From contig NZ_JANLCM010000001.1 in the NCBI RefSeq assembly GCF_024979235.1, forward strand, positions 1,612,001 through 1,676,000: a stretch of 64,000 nt of DNA, read 5' to 3'. Positions 16,492 to 24,795 of this stretch are shown in pieces. The position numbers and the translations under genes are program-made. Numbering within the stretch: position 1 is the stretch's first letter; each line of letters opens with the position of its first letter. The notes under the pieces are model-generated. The model ran no database searches. It saw only the letters and a list, made by a program, of their open reading frames with translations, and was not told the DNA's origin. Origin of the DNA: Herbiconiux aconitum (GTDB lineage: Bacteria; Actinomycetota; Actinomycetes; Actinomycetales; Microbacteriaceae).

Positions 16492-17175
16492 TCAGCTCGG
16501 GTACAGCGGCACGTGATGTTCCCAGACCTGGTCGTAGTGCCTGCCGCCGAGATACACCGTCACGATGAGCCAGACGAGTCCGGCCGCGACACCCACCGCG
16601 ATCATGACGGAGTATTCGGCGCCGAGCGACATCGCCAAGGCGCCGGCGAAGAGCCCCACCAGGGCGGTGTTGACGACCGCGACGAAGATCATGCTGCTCG
16701 CCAGCAGCTGGGCGACCTCGGTGCGGCGCGGGAGGAAGAAGTAGTAGGTCTGCGTCGACCCGATCCGGTCGTCGTGCCGCGACGCCATGAAGTACTTCTC
16801 GATGCCCGGGTCCATCTCGGCGTAAGCGCCGCGCAGGCGGTTCATGGCGATGACGTACATGAGGTCTTCCATGCCGACGGCGAACACCCTGATCTGCGTG
16901 AGGAAGCCCACGAAGCAGACGAAGCCGATGATGCCGAGCGAGAACCCCGAGAACGAATCGGCGAAGTCGGTCACCTGGCCGATCAGGGCCAGGCTCACCA
17001 GCCCGGCCGAGACGAGGGTGAAGAAGATCGCGATGCGGGTGAGCACCTCGTTCTGAGCCGTGCTGCGGGCCGCGAGCAACCCCCAGTGCTCGGTGGCGAG
17101 GAGTTGCGCTCGCACCGAGACGGGTACAGGGTCGGGGCCGGTCGCGGCCGCGGGGTCACTCGCATGCGAGCCCAT
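16492..17175 (-). CDS. Four-helix membrane protein of unknown function
   Basis: 227 residues. After a soluble N-terminus containing EHWGLLAARSTAQNEVLTRI, helices lie at about 48-68 and 78-98. A cytoplasmic loop has DPGIEKYFMASRHDD, then helices follow at about 160-180 and 188-208, with the ending GGRHYDQVWEHHVPLYPS. No named family is recognised. CACAAT five bases before the ATG suggests leaderless initiation. It converges on Pr6Pr with a 3-bp gap. Confidence 0.65.
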   Translation of the reverse strand: MGSHASDPAAATGPDPVPVSVRAQLLATEHWGLLAARSTAQNEVLTRIAIFFTLVSAGLVSLALIGQVTDFADSFSGFSLGIIGFVCFVGFLTQIRVFAVGMEDLMYVIAMNRLRGAYAEMDPGIEKYFMASRHDDRIGSTQTYYFFLPRRTEVAQLLASSMIFVAVVNTALVGLFAGALAMSLGAEYSVMIAVGVAAGLVWLIVTVYLGGRHYDQVWEHHVPLYPS

Positions 17176-17216
17176 ACGTCATTGTGCTCCCCGCGCCCGG
17201 CGCGCGGCAATGGGTC

Positions 17217-18599
17217 CTAGGAGCGCACCGCCTGACCCACCGTGAACCGCGCCCCGTTGTGCTCGGCCGGCAGGCGGTCGCCGCGGCCGTGCAGCTTGTT
17301 GCGCAGGGTGCCGGGCGCGTAGCCCTCGGGGTAGGCGCCGCGCTTGCGGAGCTCCGGGATCACGAAGGTCACGATGTCTTCGAAGGTGCCGGGGGTGATG
17401 GCGTACGCGAGGTTGAAGCCGTCGACATCCGTCTCCTCCACCCACTCCTGCAGCTGGTCGGCGATCTCCTCGGCCGAGCCGACGATCAGGGGGCCGAGGC
17501 CACCGATGGCGCCGAGCTTGGCGATGTCGCGCACGGTCCATTCCTTGCCGTCCTCGTTGGCCGACTGGAAGTTCGACACCGCCGACTGGATGGCGTTCGA
17601 CTTCACGTTGCCGATCGGCTCGTCGAGGTCGTACTGCGAGAGATCGATGCCCATCCAACCCGACATGAACACGAGTGCGCCCTCCTCGCTGGCGTAGCGC
17701 AGGTAGTCGGCGTGCTTGGCGTGCGCCTTCTCACTGGTCTCGTCGGTGATGATCGTGAGCAGGGTGTAGATCTTGGCCGAGTCACGGGGCCGGCCGGCCG
17801 CCTCCAGCGCGTCGCGGATCTTTGCGACCGTGCCCTTCAGCACCGCCTTGGTGGGGGCGGCGACGAAGATCGCTTCGGCGTTACCGGCCGCGAACGCGAT
17901 GCCGCGGGGGCTCGCGCCGGCCTGGTAGATCACGGGCGTGCGCTGGGGCGAGGGCTCGGCGATGTGGATGCCCGGAACGGTGAAGTGCGTGCCGTGGTGC
18001 CCGATCTCGTGCACCTTCGACGGGTCGGTGAAGACTCCGGATTCCCGGTCGCGGATGACCGCGTCGTCTTCCCACGAACCCTCCCACAGCTTGTAGAGCA
18101 CCTCGAGGTATTCGTCGGCCACGTCGTAGCGCTGGTCGTGCTCGAGCTGGTCGTCGTGGCCCATGTTGCGGGCGGCGCTCGGCAGGTATCCGGTCACCAC
18201 GTTCCAGCCGACACGCCCGCCGGTGAGGTGGTCGAGGGTCGACATCCGGCGGGCGAAGGGGTACGGATGCTCGTACGCGGTTCCCGCGGTCACCCCGAAT
18301 CCCAGGTTCCGGGTCACTGCCGCCATGGCCGAGATGAGCAGAACCGGGTCGTTCACCGGCACCTGGGCGCCGTGCCGGATGGCGGCCTCGTTCGAGCCGC
18401 CGTAGACGTCGTAGGTGCCGAGCACATCCGCGATGAAGATGCCGTCGAACGAGCCGCTCTCGAGCAGCTTGGCGAGCTCTGTCCAGTAGGAGATCTCCTT
18501 GTAGCGCCACGACTGGTCGTCGGGGTGCCGCCACATCCCCGAGGACTGGTGGGCCACACAGTTCATGTCGAAGGCGTTGAAGCGGATCTGCTTGCTCAT
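17217..18599 (-). CDS. LLM flavin-dependent monooxygenase, NtaA/SnaA/DszA type
   Basis: 460 residues, the usual length for this class. The enzyme would use FMNH2 and O2 to attack a sulfur, nitrilotriacetate-like or related compound. Visible blocks are FIADVLGTYDVYGGS, NLGFGVTAGTAYEHPYPFAR, LDHLTGGRVGWNVVTGYL, PVIYQAGASPRGI and EFIADQ-like EEIADQLQEW near the C-terminus. ATG 18599 starts the conserved N-terminus; AAGGAGGGG lies 16 nt away, which is long, and a three-codon frame overlaps the start. The substrate is not predictable, and no transporter or reductase is adjacent. Confidence 0.85.
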   Translation of the reverse strand: MSKQIRFNAFDMNCVAHQSSGMWRHPDDQSWRYKEISYWTELAKLLESGSFDGIFIADVLGTYDVYGGSNEAAIRHGAQVPVNDPVLLISAMAAVTRNLGFGVTAGTAYEHPYPFARRMSTLDHLTGGRVGWNVVTGYLPSAARNMGHDDQLEHDQRYDVADEYLEVLYKLWEGSWEDDAVIRDRESGVFTDPSKVHEIGHHGTHFTVPGIHIAEPSPQRTPVIYQAGASPRGIAFAAGNAEAIFVAAPTKAVLKGTVAKIRDALEAAGRPRDSAKIYTLLTIITDETSEKAHAKHADYLRYASEEGALVFMSGWMGIDLSQYDLDEPIGNVKSNAIQSAVSNFQSANEDGKEWTVRDIAKLGAIGGLGPLIVGSAEEIADQLQEWVEETDVDGFNLAYAITPGTFEDIVTFVIPELRKRGAYPEGYAPGTLRNKLHGRGDRLPAEHNGARFTVGQAVRS

Positions 18600-18607
18600 A
18601 CAGCCAT
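18596..18607 (-). promoter_or_regulatory. Three-codon leader frame overlapping the LLM start
   Basis: ATGGCTGTATGA encodes Met-Ala-Val-stop; its TGA overlaps the LLM start codon as ATGA. AGGAGGGG (18623-18616) is 8 nt from this mini-frame's ATG but 16 nt from the gene's ATG. The ribosome site is therefore better placed for the leader, and re-initiation could drive the gene. Confidence 0.4.
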
Positions 18608-18681
18608 GCTCTGCGCCCCTCCTTCCCCTGTCCAACGCCCCGCCACATTCCGTCACACTCCGCGCACCCACTCCCATCGCC

Positions 18682-18742
18682 CGCGAAGTCGCTCTAAGTC
18701 GCCTCTGATGGCACCACAGAGCCGACTTAGAGCGACTTCGCG
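18682..18742. repeat. Palindromic repeat, family B copy 1
   Basis: Perfect 20-bp arms, 18682-18701 and 18723-18742, starting CGCGAAGTCGCTCTAAG. Inner arms CTCTG/CAGAG add five more pairs after one mismatch, leaving a 9-nt loop. It lies 64 bp upstream of the DUF559 nuclease gene. A second copy sits at that gene's 3' end. Confidence 0.92.
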
Positions 18743-18806
18743 AGCTCTATGCGTGGGGGTGTGGATAAGTTCTGCAGGGGAAGGGCGGAATCGGCAGGAT
18801 GGGCGG

Positions 18807-19745
18807 ATGCCGCGACCCGAGCCCCTGCCCGCCGAGCTGTCGGCGCGGGCGTTCACCGTGCGAGAAGGGCTCGCCGCAGGGCTGAGCCGCGACCGGATGC
18901 TCGGAACCGACCTCGCACGCCCGTTCCGCGGGGCGCGGGTGGACGCCCGCGCACAGGTGACTCTGCTCGGGCTCTGCGCTGCGTACGCGGGCCGGGCCCC
19001 GGCGTCTCACGTGTTCAGCCACGTGACGGCGGCACTGCTGTGGCGGGTTCCGCTGCCGCGAGGCCTCAGCGAGTCGTACACCCTCGACGTCGCGGTGCGG
19101 ATGGCCGGGGCTATCCCGCGGTCTGCAGGCGTACGCGGACACCGGCTCGGCGACGCAGGCGTGCGCATCCGGGAACGGTACGGCCTCCGGGTCGTCGATG
19201 CCGCATCCGCATGGTGCCAGCTGGGCACGGTGCTCGAGCACGACGACCTGGTGTCCGCCGCGGATCACCTCGTGTTTCGCCCGCGTCGCCCCGATGGAGA
19301 CGATCGTCCTTTCGTCTCCCTGGCCGAGTTGACCCGGCGGGCGGAGGCATTCGCCGGGCGGGGAGGTCGAGCGCTACGACGGGCGATCGCGGATGTGCGC
19401 GAGGGATCGGCGTCGCGCCCCGAGTCGCACCTGCGGCTTCTCCTCGTGCGCTCCGGCCTACCGGAGCCCGAGCTCAACCAGGATGTGTTCGACGCATCCG
19501 GCCGCTGGATCGCGTGCGTCGACCTGCTCTACCGGCAGCACCGCGTGGTCGTCGAGTACGACGGAGAGCAGCACCGCACCGACCCGAAGCAGTACGAGAA
19601 GGATCTGCGCCGACTCGAGTCGGTGCGCGAGAGCGACCGCACGGTCGTCCAGGTGCGCAAAGCGGGCCTCTACGGCGACCCTTCGGGAACCGCCGCCCGA
19701 GTCGCGCGCGCCCTCGAGGCCGCGGGCGTCGCGAAGTCGCTCTAG
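18807..19745 (+). CDS. AbiEi-like N-terminus plus DUF559 endonuclease-fold protein
   Basis: 312 residues. The N-terminal part (about 10-120) resembles the type IV antitoxin AbiEi-like domain found in front of DUF559. The C-terminal DUF559 domain (about 210-305) is a Vsr-like PD-(D/E)XK fold: RPESHLRLLLVRSGLPEPE, then the catalytic-looking DLLYRQHRVVVEYDGEQHR. Its biological role is unknown. ATG 18807 is 6 nt after CAGGAT (18795-18800), so it is leaderless. The gene is bracketed by two copies of palindrome family B; the last codons and stop (AKSL-stop) are written inside the left arm of the downstream copy. Confidence 0.82.
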   Translation: MPRPEPLPAELSARAFTVREGLAAGLSRDRMLGTDLARPFRGARVDARAQVTLLGLCAAYAGRAPASHVFSHVTAALLWRVPLPRGLSESYTLDVAVRMAGAIPRSAGVRGHRLGDAGVRIRERYGLRVVDAASAWCQLGTVLEHDDLVSAADHLVFRPRRPDGDDRPFVSLAELTRRAEAFAGRGGRALRRAIADVREGSASRPESHLRLLLVRSGLPEPELNQDVFDASGRWIACVDLLYRQHRVVVEYDGEQHRTDPKQYEKDLRRLESVRESDRTVVQVRKAGLYGDPSGTAARVARALEAAGVAKSL

Positions 19746-19792
19746 GTCGGCTCTGGATTCCTCGTTGGGCCTACTTAGGGCGACTTCGCGAG
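19730..19792. repeat. Palindromic repeat, family B copy 2
   Basis: Arms of about 20-22 bp with three mismatches, left 19730-19750 and right 19770-19791. Outer sequence is CGCGAAGTCGCTCTAGG, as in copy 1 at 18682. Two of the mismatches could still pair as G-U in RNA. The left arm overlaps the final codons of the DUF559 gene. Confidence 0.88.
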
Positions 19793-19808
19793 GACACTGG
19801 GGGGAGGG

Positions 19809-20144
19809 TCAGCGGCCCTGGCGCTTCTTGTAGGGGAGGGGCTCGCCCTTCACGGTGGGGGCGCGGCCCTTGCCCTTCGAGGCCTTGGCCTTGCCGCCGG
19901 CCTTCGTCGGTGGCGGGGGAGCGCTCGCGACGCGTCCGCGCGCCTCGGCCCGGAACGCCAGGCCCGCCTCGGTCAGCGCCACGCCCGTGTCGTCGGCCTC
20001 GACGAGCGTCTCGCCGCGTTCAGCTTCGAGCTGGGCGACGGATGCCTGGATCGTGGCGCGCGAGACGTGCTCCGCGTTCGCGGCGCGCGAGTAGTCGCCC
20101 TCGTCGGCGACCGCGAGAAAGTGCCGGAGCTGGCTGATGTCCAC
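19809..20144 (-). CDS. Stand-alone LysR-type HTH protein with Lys-rich tail
   Basis: 111 residues. Residues 1-60 are a LysR-type winged helix (MDISQLRHFLAVADEGDYSR, then AANAEHVSRATIQASVAQLE). There is no effector-binding domain; instead residues 70-111 are Lys/Pro/Gly-rich (GKAKASKGKGRAP). It could be a small DNA-binding protein in its own right or a truncated LysR regulator. No 3' remnant of the missing domain is seen, which favours a genuine short form. Confidence 0.7.
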   Translation of the reverse strand: MDISQLRHFLAVADEGDYSRAANAEHVSRATIQASVAQLEAERGETLVEADDTGVALTEAGLAFRAEARGRVASAPPPPTKAGGKAKASKGKGRAPTVKGEPLPYKKRQGR

Positions 20145-20167
20145 CAGGCCAGGCTACCCGTCGCAGG

Positions 20168-20482
20168 TCACGAGCCGGGTCGCCGCCTCGCCCGAGCGCG
20201 GCGGTCGAGGCTCTCGCGGATGAGCACCGTGCGCTCGTCGGGCCTCTTCAACGGTCGTTCGAGCATCCTGGCCAGCGGGGAGACTCCCACCAGCACCACG
20301 CCGAGCGTGAGGATCGCCTGCCCGAGAGCGCCGCTGATTCCCGATGCGACGGAGAGCGCCATCGCGTCGTTGCCGATGACCGCGAAGACGATCTGAGAAC
20401 TGAAGGTCATCGCCAGGACGCCGAGACCCACCAGGGCCAGACCGCCGGCGAACATCTGCTGAGAACTCAATCGAGGTGGCAC
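20168..20482 (-). CDS. Small two-helix membrane protein
   Basis: 104 residues with helices at about 10-33 and 48-66 and an Arg-rich C-terminus (RRARARRRPGS). No family is recognised. GTG 20482 is preceded by AAGGAG five bases upstream, supporting translation. It is divergent from the dGTPase gene. Confidence 0.6.
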   Translation of the reverse strand: MPPRLSSQQMFAGGLALVGLGVLAMTFSSQIVFAVIGNDAMALSVASGISGALGQAILTLGVVLVGVSPLARMLERPLKRPDERTVLIRESLDRRARARRRPGS

Positions 20483-20617
20483 CGGTGCTCCTTCGCGTCA
20501 ACCGACCTTTCGCCCACGCTAACGCGATCGCGGGCATCCGTCGTGACGGCACGCATCCTGGTACTCGGCACGGAGCGCGCTGTGGCGCAGAATGGGGCGA
20601 ACGAACGAGGAGTGTGT

Positions 20618-22183
20618 GTGACCGACGACGCCCGTGTGAAACGCCGCCAGCCCGAGTCGCTCGACGACATCCAGCGGGCGGAGCATCACCCCGAGTACCG
20701 CATCGACCTCGAACGGGTGCGGTTCTCGCCCTACTTCTCGCGCCTGTCCGCTGTGACGCAGGTGATCTCGCAGGCCGGTGCGAGCCCGCTCATCCACAAC
20801 CGCCTCACGCACTCGCTCAAGGTGACCGCGGTGGCCCGCGCCATCGCCGTCACGGTCGACGACACCCTGGTCGGCACGACGCCCGCCCTCTCGCCCGAGC
20901 TGTCGCCGGGCGGATGCGACGCGGTCGTCGTGCAGGCGGCCGCGAGTGCGCACGACCTCGGCCACCCGCCGTTCGGGCACCTGGGCGAGAACGTGCTGAA
21001 CCGCATCGCCCGCGACACGCTGGGTCTCCGCGACGGATTCGAGGGCAACGCGCAGACCTACCGCATCCTCACGGTGCTCGATGTCTGCGACGGCGCATCC
21101 GCGGGGCTCAATCTCACCGCTGCGGTGCGCACGGCGGTGTCGAAATATCCGTGGACGCCGCAGCTGGAGGGAATGTCGTTCGACCCCGATCGCGACCACG
21201 ACCCCGCCGATCTCCCGCGCGGCCTCAAGCGGGTCGGCGACGCCGTCGTGGCCCGCAAGTACTCCGCCTACTTCCTCGAGCAGGACGACCTCCTCGACGC
21301 CCGGGCCTCGGCGCCGGCCCTTGCACCCTGGGAGCAGTCGCTCGAGTGTGCCGTGATGGACATCGCCGACGACATCGCGTATTCCATCCACGACGTCGAC
21401 GACTTCTACCGTGCGGGCATCCTGAGCCAGGTGGCGGTGTCGCGCGAGTTCAGGGGTTGGCTCGAGAACTCCGCCCAGCTGCGCCGGCTCGACGCGCCCG
21501 AGCTCGAGGTCGAGGGCGTGCGCAACCACGCGGGAGAGGGGATCGAGGCGCTGCGGCGCAAGATCCACCGCGACGATCCGTGGGTCGCCGACGACGACGC
21601 GTTCGCCGATGCGGTGGCCGTGGTGTCGGAGGACCTCGTCGAGGGCCTGCTCTCGACGGTGTTCGACGGGTCGATCGCGGCCGAGCGGCGGCTGTCGACT
21701 TTCACGAGCCGCTGGATCGCGCACTTCGAACGCTCGATCGTGGCTGCTCCCCCCGACACTCCGCGCACCGCCGCCATCACCCTCGACCGTCGGGCCTGGC
21801 ACGAGGTGAAGGTGCTCAAGTTCGTGCACAAGCACTTCATCCTCAACCGACCCGACATCGCCATGTACCAGCGGGGGCTCAGCCAGGTGCTCGTGAGTCT
21901 CGTCAGCGCCTTCTCCGACTGGCTCGAGGATGACTACGACCGCAAACGCGTGCCACGCCGGCTGATCGAGATGGTCGACCTGGCCACCACGGGGTACGAG
22001 CGCCTCGCGGCCGAGCGCCCCTACCTGCTCGACGACACGGATGCGTCGGCGTTGCACCGTCTGGGCCGCGGGCGCGGGGTCGTCGACTACGTGGCGTCGC
22101 TCTCCGACGGCCAGGCGATCGCGGTGGCCGAGGCCCTGAACGGTCGCACCGACCGTCTCTGGGACATCGGGCAGAGCCTCTGA
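20618..22183 (+). CDS. dgt: Deoxyguanosinetriphosphate triphosphohydrolase-like protein
   Basis: 521 residues. HD-domain enzyme that hydrolyses dNTPs to nucleoside and triphosphate. Metal ligands are visible in HNRLTHSLKV, ASAHDLGHPPFGHLGE (HD pair) and the later DIADDIAYSIHDVDD. EGNAQTYRIL is also typical. GTG 20618 is chosen: AGGAG lies five bases upstream, and conservation begins after the MTDDARVKRR leader. The long open frame on the opposite strand (20519-22057) is a G+C shadow. Confidence 0.92.
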   Translation: MTDDARVKRRQPESLDDIQRAEHHPEYRIDLERVRFSPYFSRLSAVTQVISQAGASPLIHNRLTHSLKVTAVARAIAVTVDDTLVGTTPALSPELSPGGCDAVVVQAAASAHDLGHPPFGHLGENVLNRIARDTLGLRDGFEGNAQTYRILTVLDVCDGASAGLNLTAAVRTAVSKYPWTPQLEGMSFDPDRDHDPADLPRGLKRVGDAVVARKYSAYFLEQDDLLDARASAPALAPWEQSLECAVMDIADDIAYSIHDVDDFYRAGILSQVAVSREFRGWLENSAQLRRLDAPELEVEGVRNHAGEGIEALRRKIHRDDPWVADDDAFADAVAVVSEDLVEGLLSTVFDGSIAAERRLSTFTSRWIAHFERSIVAAPPDTPRTAAITLDRRAWHEVKVLKFVHKHFILNRPDIAMYQRGLSQVLVSLVSAFSDWLEDDYDRKRVPRRLIEMVDLATTGYERLAAERPYLLDDTDASALHRLGRGRGVVDYVASLSDGQAIAVAEALNGRTDRLWDIGQSL

Positions 22184-22195
22184 TGTGGCGTCGAC

Positions 22196-23005
22196 TCAGG
22201 CCGGGGTGAGGTGGGTGCGGAGGAACGCGACCACGCGGGCGCGAGCGAGTAGGGCCGGGTGCCCCGGGGTGTCGCGCACCTCGCTGGTGAGCACCGAATG
22301 AGCACGCTGCGAGAAGCCACCCGGGTTGCCGGGGGAGGAGTCGAGCTCGATCACCTCGAACGCGTCACCGAGGCGCCGCGAGAGGGCTTCGAAGCGCGGG
22401 CGCGGGGAGTTGCTGTCGTCGGAGAACCGCAGCCCAAGGGCGCAGAACCCGACGGAGTCCGCTCGCGCGGCGACCTGGTCGAGCTCGCCGGCTGACAGCC
22501 CGGGATCGGCCTGCCGCGCCTTTCCGAGCGGGAACGGCGCCGCCGGCTGACTGACGATGGATGCGAGCACCGCGTCGTCGACCGCCGCCGCGAGCGCGAA
22601 CCCGCCGGTGAAGCACATCCCGATCACGCCAACACCCGCGCCGGGCGTGCGGGAGTTCAGATCGGCGGCGACCGCCCTCACGAACGCCGCGATGGGTCGC
22701 TTCGCGTCGAGCGCGAACGCCCGGAACTCCGCACTCACGCAGATGCGGGCGATCGTGCGCAGCGTGTATCCGGGGCTCCCCTCCTTCTCCGGCACCCCGA
22801 ACGGCGAAGGCACCACCACGGTGAACCCCTCGTCGACGAGGTGCTCGGCGAGGCCCAGCACCTGCGGCGTGATGCCGGGCAGTTCGGGAATCAGCACGAC
22901 GCCCGGGCCCGACCCTTTCTCGTAGCAGTCGTAGGTGCTGCCCCCGCCGGTGAAGGGGGAGCGCACCCATCCGTCGAGGGTGGACGTGGGGGCGACTCCG
23001 GTCAT
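22196..23005 (-). CDS. Dienelactone hydrolase family protein
   Basis: 269 residues, alpha/beta hydrolase fold. The nucleophile is Cys in GVIGMCFTGGFAL (GxCxGG as in dienelactone hydrolase), and the oxyanion region has LIPELPGITP. His near the C-terminus (TPGHPAL) may complete the triad. The substrate is unknown. CAGAAT six bases before the ATG suggests leaderless initiation. It converges on dgt. Confidence 0.85.
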   Translation of the reverse strand: MTGVAPTSTLDGWVRSPFTGGGSTYDCYEKGSGPGVVLIPELPGITPQVLGLAEHLVDEGFTVVVPSPFGVPEKEGSPGYTLRTIARICVSAEFRAFALDAKRPIAAFVRAVAADLNSRTPGAGVGVIGMCFTGGFALAAAVDDAVLASIVSQPAAPFPLGKARQADPGLSAGELDQVAARADSVGFCALGLRFSDDSNSPRPRFEALSRRLGDAFEVIELDSSPGNPGGFSQRAHSVLTSEVRDTPGHPALLARARVVAFLRTHLTPA

Positions 23006-23112
23006 GCCCCTATTCTGCTGAACGAGAGCGCCGATGGGCAGACCGGGAGGGGATGCTCAGACGGATGCCGCGCAGACCTGCGCCGGGCGGCGCATCCGTG
23101 TCAGGATCGGCT

Positions 23113-24051
23113 ATGGCCGATCGACTGATGCTTCTCGACACCGCGTCTTTGTACTTCCGGGCGTTCTACGGTGTGCCCGACACCATTCGGCGGGCCGACG
23201 GCACGCCCGTCAACGCCGTGCGGGGTCTGCTCGACATGATCGCCCGGCTCACCACCGACTACGACGCGACACATCTCGTGGCCTGCTGGGATGACGACTG
23301 GCGGCCGCAGTGGCGGGTCGACCTCATCCCGAGCTACAAGGCGCACCGGGTGGCGGAGGTGGTCGCCGATGCGCCCGACGTCGAGGTGGTGCCCGATCCG
23401 CTCGAGGCGCAGATCCCGATGATCCGCGAGACGCTCGCCCTCGCCGGCATCGCGGTCGTCGGCGCTCCCGAGCACGAGGCCGACGACGTGATCGGCACGT
23501 ACGCGAGCCACGCTGATCTGCCGGTCGATGTCGTCACGGGCGATCGCGACCTCTTTCAACTCGTCGACGACGCCCGAGGTGTCCGGGTGATATATACCGC
23601 TCGCGGCATGAAGAACCTCGAGGTGCTGACCGACTCGGTCGTCGTGGGCAAGTACCGCGTGCTTCCCGAGCAGTACGCCGACTACGCGACCCTGCGCGGG
23701 GACTCCAGTGACGGCCTGCCCGGGGTGGCCGGCATCGGCGAGAAGACCGCGGCGGGTCTGCTCGGCGAGTACGGCACGCTCGACGGGCTGCTCGCGGCGG
23801 CGACGGATGCGCACGGCGGAGTCTCCGCATCCGTTCGGCTGAAGCTCGAAGCGGCAGCCGACTACCTGGCGGTGGCGCCGACGGTCGTGAAGGTGGTGCG
23901 CGATCTGAAGCTGCCGGGCCTCGAGGAGGCCGGTGCGAAGCTGCATCCGGTGACGGGCGACGATCGCGCCGAACTCGAGCGGCTCGCCGAGGACTGGAAC
24001 CTCGGCGGCGCGGTCGGCCGTCTGCTCACAGCCCTCGATCGCACCGCCTGA
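23113..24051 (+). CDS. 5'-3' exonuclease (Pol I N-terminal domain-like)
   Basis: 312 residues. Stand-alone FEN-like nuclease resembling the 5' nuclease domain of DNA polymerase I. Metal-binding acids lie in MLLDTASLYFRAFYG, CWDDDWRPQWR, EHEADDVIGT and VTGDRDLFQLVDD. A helix-hairpin-helix follows (GLPGVAGIGEKTAAGLL). It would trim 5' flaps or RNA primers. ATG 23113 is 5 nt after CAGGAT, so leaderless. It converges on the DHFR-like gene. Confidence 0.92.
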   Translation: MADRLMLLDTASLYFRAFYGVPDTIRRADGTPVNAVRGLLDMIARLTTDYDATHLVACWDDDWRPQWRVDLIPSYKAHRVAEVVADAPDVEVVPDPLEAQIPMIRETLALAGIAVVGAPEHEADDVIGTYASHADLPVDVVTGDRDLFQLVDDARGVRVIYTARGMKNLEVLTDSVVVGKYRVLPEQYADYATLRGDSSDGLPGVAGIGEKTAAGLLGEYGTLDGLLAAATDAHGGVSASVRLKLEAAADYLAVAPTVVKVVRDLKLPGLEEAGAKLHPVTGDDRAELERLAEDWNLGGAVGRLLTALDRTA

Positions 24052-24072
24052 GGGCGACAGATCGCCGTCGGG

Positions 24073-24714
24073 TCAACGGCGGAACGTGACGTGGATGATG
24101 CCGCTCGGCGCGGTCTCCGTGGTGACGGTGTAGCCGGTGTCGAGGCCGCGCAGCTCATCCCACAACCGGATGCCCCGACCCAGCAGGATCGGCGTGATGC
24201 CGACGTGCAGCTGGTCGATGAGCCCGGCCTTGAGGAACTCGCGCACCGTGCTGGCGCCTCCGCCCACGCGGATGTCCTTTCCGCCCGCCACCGCGTGCGC
24301 CCGCTCGAGCGCCTCCTCGGGGCTCGCGGAGATGAAATGGAACGCGGTACCGTTCTCCATCTCGAGGCTGGGGCGCGCGGTGTGGGTGAGCACGAACACC
24401 GGAATCCGGAACGGCGGTTCGTCGCCCCACCAGCCGCGCCAGTCGGGGTCGTCGGGGAAGGTGTGGAGGCCGAACATCCCGGCTCCCATGATCTCGGCAC
24501 CCACCTCGGCGAAGTAGGCCTCTGCGTAGTCGTCGTCGACCCCTGTGGTGCCCGCGCCCGTCGTGTCGTGCAGCACGCGCTCGTGGAAGGTGCGCGTGGA
24601 GACGTAGGCCTCCACCAGTCGCCCCCAGTCCAGCCCCATCGGGTTCTCGGGTGTCTGGTCGGTCGTGGTGGCGAACCCGTCGAGCGAGATGTTGAGATCG
24701 GCGCGAACGGCCAT
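24073..24714 (-). CDS. Dihydrofolate reductase / RibD C-terminal family protein
   Basis: 213 residues. NISLDGFATT at the N-terminus and VGGGASTVREFLKAGLIDQL with LLGRGIRLWD near the C-terminus mark the RibD-C/DHFR-like fold that binds NADPH. In actinobacteria these are stand-alone reductases of unknown substrate. No folate or riboflavin genes are adjacent. Confidence 0.88.
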   Translation of the reverse strand: MAVRADLNISLDGFATTTDQTPENPMGLDWGRLVEAYVSTRTFHERVLHDTTGAGTTGVDDDYAEAYFAEVGAEIMGAGMFGLHTFPDDPDWRGWWGDEPPFRIPVFVLTHTARPSLEMENGTAFHFISASPEEALERAHAVAGGKDIRVGGGASTVREFLKAGLIDQLHVGITPILLGRGIRLWDELRGLDTGYTVTTETAPSGIIHVTFRR

Positions 24715-24795
24715 GGTGTCCCCCCAGAAAAATCACGATTGCGAGTGCAATCCCCACTATGGTCGTTCCTCCCACCGCGCCGCTAGCATGAGCGC

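Noticed and set aside
17184..18806. Long N-terminal extension of the DUF559 frame
   Set aside because: It runs antisense through the LLM monooxygenase gene and a palindrome; a leaderless ATG at 18807 fits better.
18682..19792. Composite transposon with the DUF559 gene as cargo
   Set aside because: The flanking palindromes contain no transposase and no target-site duplication was seen; kept only as a hypothesis of a repeat-associated cassette.
20519..22057. 512-residue open frame antisense to the dGTPase gene
   Set aside because: The plus-strand frame has complete HD-domain motifs; the antisense frame is Arg/His-rich without motifs, a usual shadow in high-G+C DNA.
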